Positions 1-5,310 of a stretch of DNA of 5,310 bases are shown piece after piece. The DNA is from an uncultured Ruminococcus sp. Lineage in GTDB: Bacteria; Bacillota; Clostridia; Oscillospirales; Acutalibacteraceae. The DNA lies in contig CACYDY010000068.1 of NCBI GenBank assembly GCA_902773245.1, forward strand, positions 1-5,310, written 5' to 3'. Position 1 is the stretch's first letter. Each line of letters opens with the position of its first letter. The notes beneath the pieces were generated by a model that searched no databases, had not been told where the DNA came from, and saw only the letters and a program-made list of their open reading frames with translations. A program made the translations under genes and the position numbers.

Positions 1-2
1 TC

Positions 3-2183
3 AAAAATACACGAACAGAAACGAATTCACAACCAACGCTTGCTCATACTTTGAAGCCTTTAAGCGAGATGAGCGTTGAAGAAATTTATCAAGCTGCCGA
101 AAAGTATAAGAAAAACAAGAATTATGACGAAGCTTTCAAATTATACAAGATCGGAGCCGAACAAGGCCACGCCCCTTCCCTAAACAGCCTGGGAATGTGC
201 TACTGCAAAGGAGAGGGAGCTGCCCAAAGCTTTGAAACAGCAAACAAATATTTTACTCTTGCAGCAAATCAGGGCTATGCGAGCGCATACAACAACCTGG
301 GAGTAAGCGCAAGTAACGGCGAGGGAATGCCCAAGGATATCGATAAAGCGCTGAAATACTACAAAAAAGCTGTCGAACTCGGCGATGAAAAGGCGATGAA
401 TAATCTCGGACAGCATTATTATTACGGCGACGGAGTTGCTCAGGATTACAACGAAGCAGTAAGGCTTTTCTCCATGTCGGCTCAAAAGGGATATGACAAA
501 GCGTATAATGTTTTGGGTGAATGCTTTTACTATGGGTTAGGCACTGAACAAAATTATGAAAAAGCTTTCGAATACTACAAAAAATCTGCCGAAAAGGGAC
601 ATAATGACGGAAAGTATAATACAGCATACTGTTATTACAGCGGAAAAGGTACGGCAAAAAATCCCGAAAAAGCCTTTAAACTGTTCAAAGAATTGTCCGA
701 TCAGGGCTATGAGGAAGCTTGGCACTATTTGGCATGCTGTTATTATTTTGCAGACGGCACAGCCCGAAACTATAACGAAGCTGTGAAGTATTTTAAATTA
801 GCCGAGAAGAAAGGAAAATCGGAAACGCAAAGATTGCTTGGCGAATGTTATTATTTTGGCAACGGTGTTGAAAAGGATTACAATAAAGCCGTAGAATACT
901 TTACTCTTGCGGCAAATCAAGGAAACGACATAGCGCAAAACAAACTCGGCAACTGTTATTATTTAGGCTTAGGTGTTAAAATAGATTACTATAAAGCTGT
1001 AAAATATTATATGCTTTCTGCGAAGCAGAACAACCCATACGCATTGGCTTGTTTAGGCTGCTGTTTTGAAGCGGGTCATGGCGTGAAAAAAGACATTGTC
1101 AAAGCGGTAAGATTTTACAAACTGTCGGCGGATCTTGGGTGTGCATCGGCGCAGTATAACTATGCAAGCTGCTGTTTTGGCGGAACAGGTTTGGAAAAGA
1201 ATTACGAAGAAGCATTTAAATACTACAAAATGGCTGCAGATCAAGGAGATGCACAAGCTCAAAGTAAGCTTGCTTTTTGTTATTACTACGGCAGAGGTGT
1301 TGCCCAAAGCTACAGCGAGGCTGTCAAATACTACAAGCAAGCGGCAGACAACGGAAATGTTTCGGCGCAGTATAATCTTGCGATGCTTTACAGCAAAGGC
1401 TTTGGTGTGGAAAAAAGCTATGAGAAAGCCGCAGAATACTACAAAATGGCGGCTGAGCAAGGCAGTATGAAAGCTATGGAAAGCTTGGGCAATTATTATC
1501 ACGACGTAAAAAAAGATATCAATGAAGCAGATAAATGGTATATTCTTGCCGCAAAACAAGGCAGTGAAGAAGCTATCAAAAAAATCAGCTCGCTTGGCTC
1601 GGATTCTCTTGTGGAAATCGGTGAAAACTATCGCTTCGGAAATGGCGTGAAGAAAGATCTCGACAAGGCAGTGCTTTGCTATCAAGCTGCGGCGGCGAAC
1701 AATAATGCAAAAGCTATGTTTAAGCTTGGCGATTGTTATTTTACCGGGGTCGGTTTTGATAAAAGCTATGAATCCGCCATAGACTGGTTCAAAAAAGCTG
1801 CCGACAGGCTGCATCCCGAAGCTGCCAACAATCTTGGAGTTTGCTTTTTCAACGGATATGGTACAAACGTTGACTATGAACAAGCGGCAAAATGGTTCAC
1901 ACAGGCAGCTATGCAGGGGAACTTGGCTGCTCAGAAGAATTTGGGAAACTGTTATTATTACGGCTGCGTAAAAAACGGTCTGTTTATAGATTATAAAGAA
2001 GCGGTAAAATGGTACAAGCTTGCGGCAAATCAAGGTGATGCGGAAGCTCAAAAGCAGCTTGGAATATGCTATTATTACAAAAAAGGCGTAAAAAAAGATG
2101 TTGACGAAGCTGTAAAATGGCTTAAAAAGGCAGCCGAACAGGGCAATGAAGAAGCCAAAAAAGAGCTTGAATTGATAGTGTAG
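3..2183 (+). CDS. Sel1-like repeat (SLR) protein, 5'-partial
   Basis: This is an alpha-solenoid protein built from Sel1-like repeats, a TPR relative that generally acts as a protein-protein interaction scaffold; the partner is unknown. Counting from the TTG at 51, a half repeat (about residues 12-40) is followed by 18 units over residues 41-699 and a short helical tail. Typical units read LGxCYYxGxGVxxDYxxAVKYYKLAAxQG. There is no membrane segment, catalytic domain or export signal in the visible part, so it is cytoplasmic as far as can be seen. The frame has no stop between position 3 and the first candidate starts (TTG 51, ATG 69), and neither start has a Shine-Dalgarno sequence, whereas the acyltransferase and rsmJ genes do. 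I therefore treat the 5' end as cut by the window edge. The upstream codons give a Thr/Asn/Gln-rich stretch that could be a linker from another domain. If the protein does start here, ATG 69 is the likeliest start. Confidence 0.9.
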   Translation, partial: KNTRTETNSQPTLAHTLKPLSEMSVEEIYQAAEKYKKNKNYDEAFKLYKIGAEQGHAPSLNSLGMCYCKGEGAAQSFETANKYFTLAANQGYASAYNNLGVSASNGEGMPKDIDKALKYYKKAVELGDEKAMNNLGQHYYYGDGVAQDYNEAVRLFSMSAQKGYDKAYNVLGECFYYGLGTEQNYEKAFEYYKKSAEKGHNDGKYNTAYCYYSGKGTAKNPEKAFKLFKELSDQGYEEAWHYLACCYYFADGTARNYNEAVKYFKLAEKKGKSETQRLLGECYYFGNGVEKDYNKAVEYFTLAANQGNDIAQNKLGNCYYLGLGVKIDYYKAVKYYMLSAKQNNPYALACLGCCFEAGHGVKKDIVKAVRFYKLSADLGCASAQYNYASCCFGGTGLEKNYEEAFKYYKMAADQGDAQAQSKLAFCYYYGRGVAQSYSEAVKYYKQAADNGNVSAQYNLAMLYSKGFGVEKSYEKAAEYYKMAAEQGSMKAMESLGNYYHDVKKDINEADKWYILAAKQGSEEAIKKISSLGSDSLVEIGENYRFGNGVKKDLDKAVLCYQAAAANNNAKAMFKLGDCYFTGVGFDKSYESAIDWFKKAADRLHPEAANNLGVCFFNGYGTNVDYEQAAKWFTQAAMQGNLAAQKNLGNCYYYGCVKNGLFIDYKEAVKWYKLAANQGDAEAQKQLGICYYYKKGVKKDVDEAVKWLKKAAEQGNEEAKKELELIV
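171..2147 (+). repeat. Array of 18 Sel1-like repeat units (108-bp period)
   Basis: The coding sequence falls into 18 consecutive units, nearly all exactly 36 codons (108 bp). Numbered from the TTG at 51, units 1-12 cover residues 41-472 with no indel. Unit 13 (473-505) is 33 residues and lacks the GxG turn. Unit 14 (506-552) is 47 residues, with 11 extra residues at its front. Units 15 and 16 are regular, unit 17 (625-663) has a 3-residue insertion in the turn, and unit 18 ends at 699. The units have diverged at the DNA level, but stretches such as CTTGCGGCAAATCAAGG recur (about 907 and 2020, with a near copy at about 256), consistent with origin by tandem duplication. Confidence 0.9.
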
Positions 2184-2204
2184 TTTAATATATCGAATAA
2201 TTAC

Positions 2205-2213
2205 GAAAGGTGG
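2205..2213 (+). promoter_or_regulatory. Ribosome binding site of the acyltransferase gene
   Basis: GAAAGGTGG lies 7 bases before the ATG at 2221. It is a good Shine-Dalgarno match and fixes that start. Confidence 0.75.
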
Positions 2214-2220
2214 TTTTGAC

Positions 2221-3315
2221 ATGAGAAGACATTATTTGGATAATATCAGATGGATAACGGTTGCTTTGGTTGTATTCTATCATGTTATCTATATTTACAA
2301 CGGAGTAGCCACATTCGGCGTAGTGGGACCTTTTCAGGAAAAACAGTATCAGGACGCAGTGTTGTATATTTTGTATCCGTGGTTTATGCTGCTGCTGTTT
2401 ATCGTAGCGGGCATATCTTCAAGATTGTTTCTTGAAAAGCACACGGTTAAAGAGTTTATTCGTTCAAGATCACGAAAGCTTCTTGTTCCCTCAACAATCG
2501 GTGTCTTTGTGCTTGGCTGGGCGCAGGGTTATATAAGCATGCAGATCAGCAATGCTTTTGAGCAGATGCCCGACAATATACCTAAAGTTGTTATGTATTT
2601 TATAATGACAATGTCGGGAATAGGTGTGCTTTGGTTTGCTCAGCTTTTGTGGCTGTTCTCAATGATACTTGCATTTATCAAAAAATTTGAAAAAGGAAAG
2701 CTCTATTCTCTTTGCTCAAAGGCAAACATTGCAGTTGTTCTTCTGTTGATAATCCCCGTCTATCTGTCGGGACTTGTTCTCAATGCACCGGTAATAACGG
2801 TTTACAGATTCGGTTTTTACGGCATGGGATTCTTCCTCGGATACTTTGTGTTTGCTCACGAAGAGGTGATAGACAGAATCGTCAAGATCAGATTTATTCT
2901 TTCCGCAGCGGCGGTCATTCTCGGAGCAGTTAATCTTGTTCTTAATTTCGGAAAAAACTATGCCGAGCCGCCTGTGCTGAACGGAGTTATTACGGTTGCT
3001 TATGCTTATATTATGTGTCTTGCAATATTTGCAATGGCAAAATCATACGGAAACAAGACGACAAAGGTAAGCTCTTTCATGTCACAACGAAGCTTTGGCC
3101 TGTATGTTTTCCACTATCTGACAATGTCTGCGGCGGCATACCTTTTGAACAAATACTCACAGACACCTGCAATATTGTGTTATTTAATAGTTTTGATCGC
3201 AGCATACTTCGGAGGCCTCTTGATGTATGAGATAATATCAAGAATACCGATCATACGCTGGTGTGTTCTCGGAATAAAAAAGGAGAAGCCAAAGAAAGCG
3301 ATTGCCGACAAGTAA
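2221..3315 (+). CDS. Acyltransferase 3 family integral membrane protein
   Basis: This 364-residue, very hydrophobic protein has about ten predicted membrane helices and matches the acyltransferase-3 (Acyl_transf_3, OafA/WecH-like) family. These proteins move acyl groups, often acetyl, across or onto cell-surface glycans and other envelope molecules. Family features seen are the N-terminal RHYLDNIRW segment (residues 3-11), a helix carrying the conserved His (YH, 20-21), an Arg-rich cytoplasmic loop FIRSRSRKLLVP (79-90), and the late FGLYVFHY helix (292-299). The end EIISRIPIIRW (337-347) runs into a Lys-rich cytoplasmic tail. Length is normal for a stand-alone family member, with no fused SGNH domain. 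It starts 37 bases after the SLR stop with its own strong ribosome binding site, so co-transcription is plausible. The acceptor substrate cannot be told from sequence. Family assignment is firm, substrate unknown. Confidence 0.9.
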   Translation: MRRHYLDNIRWITVALVVFYHVIYIYNGVATFGVVGPFQEKQYQDAVLYILYPWFMLLLFIVAGISSRLFLEKHTVKEFIRSRSRKLLVPSTIGVFVLGWAQGYISMQISNAFEQMPDNIPKVVMYFIMTMSGIGVLWFAQLLWLFSMILAFIKKFEKGKLYSLCSKANIAVVLLLIIPVYLSGLVLNAPVITVYRFGFYGMGFFLGYFVFAHEEVIDRIVKIRFILSAAAVILGAVNLVLNFGKNYAEPPVLNGVITVAYAYIMCLAIFAMAKSYGNKTTKVSSFMSQRSFGLYVFHYLTMSAAAYLLNKYSQTPAILCYLIVLIAAYFGGLLMYEIISRIPIIRWCVLGIKKEKPKKAIADK

Positions 3316-3384
3316 AATAACGTTGTTGTTTATGTAATTATCAAACAGCTATACTCGAAATCTAAAAGATTTATCATATTAGAG

Positions 3385-3495
3385 TTTTGATCAAACTTTT
3401 TCAAAAGTTTGCGGTTTCCAAAGGCAGAGCCTTTGTTCGCCGTCCGCAGACGGCGAAATACTCTTGCGTTCAGCCCCTTGCAAAGGGTAAAAATA
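3385..3495 (+). repeat. Cluster of inverted repeats (REP/MITE-like intergenic element)
   Basis: Three perfect hairpins sit almost end to end. Hairpin 1 is CAAACTTTT (3392-3400) with AAAAGTTTG (3403-3411), separated by 2 bases. Hairpin 2 is CAAAGGC (3419-3425) with GCCTTTG (3429-3435), loop AGA. Hairpin 3 is TTCGCCGTC (3436-3444) with GACGGCGAA (3449-3457), loop CGCA. A fourth, imperfect palindrome, CCCCTTGCAAAGGG, lies at 3474-3487. The middle is clearly more GC-rich than the flanks. None of the hairpins is followed by a T-run, so these are not ordinary terminators. From memory, near-identical strings occur between genes in Ruminococcus-like genomes, which points to a dispersed non-coding repeat; that recollection was not checked. 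Outer boundaries are estimates. Confidence 0.7.
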
Positions 3496-3525
3496 TTGCT
3501 AAATGTTTTTGATTACGAGTATAAC
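3496..3525 (+). promoter_or_regulatory. Possible sigma-A promoter for rsmJ-trmO
   Basis: TTGCTA (3496-3501) could be a -35 box and TATAAC (3520-3525) a -10 box, with an 18-base spacer. The start of transcription would fall near 3532, leaving a leader of only about 15 bases that just includes the ribosome binding site. It lies directly after the palindrome cluster. This is a pattern match only. Confidence 0.3.
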
Positions 3526-3530
3526 AGCAA

Positions 3531-3538
3531 AGAAAGGA
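3531..3538 (+). promoter_or_regulatory. Ribosome binding site of rsmJ
   Basis: AGAAAGGA ends 8 bases before the ATG at 3547. It supports that ATG over the in-frame TTG at 3409, which lies inside the palindrome cluster and has no such site. Confidence 0.65.
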
Positions 3539-3546
3539 AATCTCCG

Positions 3547-4284
3547 ATGAACAGTCCGTCCAATTTAGTGGTATGTATGGGAGCAGGAGCTGACAAAGAA
3601 GAGGCTTCTGCCCTTGCAAACAGAATAGGTGTTCCGCTGTCCGATGAAAAAGGCAGCGAATTGACATTAATGACAGACAGCTCGGGAATTACTCTTATGG
3701 GATACGGTCTGAGCTACAGAGGAGATTTTGAACAAATGCTCTATCGGCTTACCAAAGGACGAGTCCGGCATGAAATGCTTATTCATGCGGCGAAAACAAA
3801 GCTTGACCGGAAAACGGCGGTAGACGCAACTGCCGGAATGGGAGAAGATTCCATTCTTCTTGCCGCCTACGGATATAATGTGATAATGTTTGAACAGAAT
3901 GCCGTAATAGCCGAGCTTTTAAAAGACGCAATTAAGAGAGCAAAACAAAATCCGCAGCTTGCCGATATTATGGAACGTATGCATTTGATCGAAGGCAACA
4001 GCATAGATCTTATGCCAAAGCTTGACGTTTCGCCCGATTTGATCTATCTTGATCCGATGTTTCCCGCAAGACAGAAAAGCGGATTGATAAATAAAAAGCT
4101 TCAGCTCATACAAAAGCTTGAGCAGCCGTGCGTTGAAGAGGAGAAGCTTTTCAATGCGGCAAATCTGGCTCAGCCGAAGAAAATAATTGTCAAAAGACCG
4201 CTCAAAGGGCGTGTTTTAGCCGAAAGAAAGCCGAGCTACTCAATAAAAGGCAAGGCTATCAGATATGATTGCTACGTTTTGTAA
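3547..4284 (+). CDS. rsmJ: 16S rRNA (guanine-1516-N2)-methyltransferase RsmJ
   Basis: RsmJ (formerly YhiQ) is a class I SAM-dependent methyltransferase that makes m2G1516 (E. coli numbering) in 16S rRNA of the small ribosomal subunit. From the ATG at 3547 the protein has 245 residues, close to the roughly 250 of the E. coli enzyme. Seen in order: an N-terminal family-specific segment (about 1-85); SAM-binding motif I, DATAGMGED (93-101); the acidic residue after strand 2 (Glu116); the family signature YLDPMFPARQKS (167-178) at the catalytic motif IV position; and IIVKRP (213-218) near the C-terminus, then KGKAIRYDCYVL at the end. The reading frame continues upstream to a TTG at 3409, but that would add 46 residues encoded by the palindrome cluster, so I use the ATG with a ribosome binding site. 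trmO follows after 40 bases. Confidence 0.93.
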   Translation: MNSPSNLVVCMGAGADKEEASALANRIGVPLSDEKGSELTLMTDSSGITLMGYGLSYRGDFEQMLYRLTKGRVRHEMLIHAAKTKLDRKTAVDATAGMGEDSILLAAYGYNVIMFEQNAVIAELLKDAIKRAKQNPQLADIMERMHLIEGNSIDLMPKLDVSPDLIYLDPMFPARQKSGLINKKLQLIQKLEQPCVEEEKLFNAANLAQPKKIIVKRPLKGRVLAERKPSYSIKGKAIRYDCYVL

Positions 4285-4324
4285 TTCTGTCTGAGAATAA
4301 TTTTTTTAGAAACGAGAACTACTT

Positions 4325-5005
4325 ATGGAATATTACCCCATAGCACGTATTTATAATGATTTTCCCACAAAATTCGGACTTCCCCGTCAAAGCGGAATGG
4401 CAGAACATCTTATCTCAAGGATCTTCATGGAAGAACCGTACCGAAATATTGACGCATTTCGAGGTATCGAGAGCTTTAATTATCTTTGGCTTCTTTGGGT
4501 GTTTGAGCCTATGGGGCGAAGAGAGTGGTCGCCCACAGTTCGGCCGCCAAAACTCGGCGGAAACAAACGAATGGGAGTTTTTGCAACCAGATCGCCAAAT
4601 CGTCCAAATCCGATAGGTCTGACCCGTGTGAAATTCGTTTCAATAGAAAAGACCGAAACAGGTGACATTGTTCTGACTGTTGCGGGTGCGGATTTAAAAA
4701 GCGGAACGGAAATTCTTGACATCAAGCCGTACCTGCCTTTTGCAGACAGTGTGACCGATGCTTACTCGAAAATCTACAGTCCCGAGAAACAGGAAACTTT
4801 TGAAGTGAAAATCCCCGAAGAAGCAGCTTATCTGTTTGGTGATGAACAGCTGCTTGCATTGAAAGAGGTTTTGTCCAATGATCCCCGACCGGGTTATCAA
4901 ACGGATTCAAATCGGGTTTACGGATTTGTTTACGGCGGCTATGACATACATTTTACTGTTGCAGATAAAACTGTTACAGTTATAGATGCAGTGAAAAAAG
5001 AGTGA
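4325..5005 (+). CDS. trmO: tRNA (N6-threonylcarbamoyladenosine-37-N6)-methyltransferase TrmO
   Basis: TrmO (TsaA/YaeB/VirR-like family) methylates t6A at position 37 of threonine tRNA to m6t6A using SAM; it is a beta-barrel enzyme unrelated to Rossmann or SPOUT methyltransferases. The 226-residue product is close to the E. coli protein (about 235). Visible signatures are FGLPRQSG (17-24), the NYLWLLWVFE strand (52-61), VRPPKLGGNKRMGVF (72-86) continuing into ATRSPNRPNPIGLT (87-100), ILDIKPYLPFADS (130-142) and the C-terminal DPRPGYQ (186-192) with YGFVYGGYDIHF (199-210). All conserved blocks are intact. The ATG at 4325 is the first possible start after an in-frame TAG at 4307. Its Shine-Dalgarno sequence is poor (only GAGAA-like), which may mean partial dependence on translation of rsmJ upstream. 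The function of this homologue is inferred from the family. Confidence 0.93.
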   Translation: MEYYPIARIYNDFPTKFGLPRQSGMAEHLISRIFMEEPYRNIDAFRGIESFNYLWLLWVFEPMGRREWSPTVRPPKLGGNKRMGVFATRSPNRPNPIGLTRVKFVSIEKTETGDIVLTVAGADLKSGTEILDIKPYLPFADSVTDAYSKIYSPEKQETFEVKIPEEAAYLFGDEQLLALKEVLSNDPRPGYQTDSNRVYGFVYGGYDIHFTVADKTVTVIDAVKKE

Positions 5006-5019
5006 TATTGTTTCACTTG

Positions 5020-5035
5020 ACATACGACAGTATGT
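5020..5035 (+). terminator. Weak hairpin after trmO, possible terminator
   Basis: ACATAC (5020-5025) pairs with GTATGT (5030-5035) around the loop GACA, starting 15 bases after the trmO stop. The following bases are only moderately T-rich (TTGTGTCCTTTTCC), so termination would be weak. An operator is the alternative. Confidence 0.3.
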
Positions 5036-5135
5036 TTGTGTCCTTTTCCTTGTTATCAGAAAAATTATACTCAAAAATCTGTATATCTCGGATTTTAAAC
5101 AGGCTCTAAAATTTAATCAGTGGTTCCTTAACGGC

Positions 5136-5180
5136 AAAAAAAACAATTGCAGCACATTTTTATGTACTGCAATTATTTTT
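5136..5180. terminator. Likely bidirectional rho-independent terminator
   Basis: AATTGCAG (5145-5152) pairs perfectly with CTGCAATT (5167-5174). After one C-A mismatch the stem continues ACAT/ATGT (5154-5157 with 5162-5165) around a TTTT loop. The + strand is followed by ATTTTTAT. On the minus strand the stem is followed by G and then eight Ts (complement of the A-run 5136-5143), so the signal is stronger for transcripts arriving from the right. It ends the rsmJ-trmO transcript and perhaps a convergent one. Confidence 0.75.
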
Positions 5181-5203
5181 ATGATGTGTTGGGTATATCA
5201 GAA

Positions 5204-5224
5204 CAGAGTTACAAGATAACTCTG
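5204..5224. repeat. Perfect 8-bp stem-loop
   Basis: CAGAGTTA (5204-5211) pairs with TAACTCTG (5217-5224) around the loop CAAGA. There is no T-run next to it on the + strand; after it comes ACGCACGC and then six As, so it is not a standard terminator in that direction. Its role is unknown. Confidence 0.55.
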
Positions 5225-5254
5225 ACGCACGCAAAAAACTTTGATAAAGCTTAA

Positions 5255-5275
5255 CGCCCGAGCTGCGTATGGGCG
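5255..5275. repeat. GC-rich imperfect hairpin
   Basis: CGCCC (5255-5259) can pair with GGGCG (5271-5275) around an 11-base loop, followed on the + strand by GTCTTTTC. It stands out from AT-rich surroundings. It could be a weak + strand terminator or part of a structured minus-strand transcript. Confidence 0.35.
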
Positions 5276-5310
5276 GTCTTTTCAGAATTTGTTGTCAAAA
5301 TACAAAGTGA

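Larger units (their letters stand above)
5006..5310. other. Intergenic region without a recognisable gene
   Basis: No convincing open frame or RNA gene is visible on either strand. The region holds a weak hairpin just after trmO, a likely bidirectional terminator, a perfect 8-bp stem and a GC-rich imperfect hairpin, listed separately. On the minus strand a 19-codon frame runs in from the right edge and stops with TAA at 5253-5251; it is too short to call. Confidence 0.6.

Noticed and set aside
2172..2203. TTGATA followed by an AT-rich stretch as a promoter for the acyltransferase gene
   Set aside because: No -10 box with proper spacing stands out; random matches are expected in AT-rich DNA.
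1053..2222. A 389-codon open frame on the minus strand opposite the SLR gene
   Set aside because: It mirrors the 108-bp periodicity and codon bias of the SLR repeats, has no ribosome binding site or recognisable domain, and its product is a low-complexity hydrophobic shadow.
2250..3230. Small frames inside the acyltransferase gene in other phases
   Set aside because: They overlap a well-supported membrane protein, show no family features and have no ribosome binding sites.
3358..3372. AAATCT-AAA-AGATTT as a terminator of the acyltransferase gene
   Set aside because: Only six AT-rich pairs and no T-run after it; too weak to call.
3409..3546. TTG at 3409 as the start of rsmJ
   Set aside because: It would add 46 residues encoded by the palindrome cluster; the ATG at 3547 has a ribosome binding site and gives the usual RsmJ length.
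5017..5036. TTGACA at 5017 followed by TATGTT as a promoter reading to the right
   Set aside because: Spacing is only 8 bases, no -10 box lies at 16-18 bases, and no gene follows within the window.
3351..5080. Similar strings ATACTCGAAATCT (3351-3363) and ATACTCAAAAATCT (5067-5080), each shortly after a gene end
   Set aside because: Short, AT-rich and different by an indel; likely chance in this composition.

Overview
The window looks like chromosomal DNA from a low-GC, gut-type Clostridia, most likely the Ruminococcus/Oscillospiraceae group. This is inferred from AT-rich third codon positions, AGGTGG/AAAGGA ribosome binding sites, the style of the long Sel1-repeat protein, and a palindrome cluster that resembles intergenic repeats I associate with that group. 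No phage, plasmid, transposase, CRISPR, tRNA or rRNA signal is visible.

Layout: all four genes are on the + strand. (1) Positions 3-2183 encode a Sel1-like repeat (SLR) protein with 18 repeat units. Its reading frame is open to the left edge, so the 5' end is probably outside the window. (2) After 37 bases, 2221-3315 encodes a multi-pass membrane acyltransferase of the acyltransferase-3 family. (3) A 231-base gap holds a compact cluster of perfect inverted repeats (about 3385-3495). (4) 3547-4284 encodes RsmJ, the 16S rRNA m2G1516 methyltransferase. (5) After 40 bases, 4325-5005 encodes TrmO (TsaA/YaeB), the tRNA m6t6A37 methyltransferase. (6) The last 305 bases have no recognisable gene but hold several hairpins, including a likely bidirectional terminator at 5136-5180.

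How the genes relate: rsmJ and trmO are probably co-transcribed and form a small translation-fidelity pair, one modifying the ribosomal decoding region and the other the tRNA anticodon loop. The SLR protein and the acyltransferase are close enough to share a transcript, but nothing in the sequence ties their functions together. The palindrome cluster separates the two gene pairs.

I found no convincing new multi-gene system. The points most worth a second look are the palindrome cluster, which also extends the rsmJ reading frame upstream without a stop, the scarred repeat register in the SLR protein, and the hairpin-rich right end, which may be the 3' flank of a minus-strand transcript.
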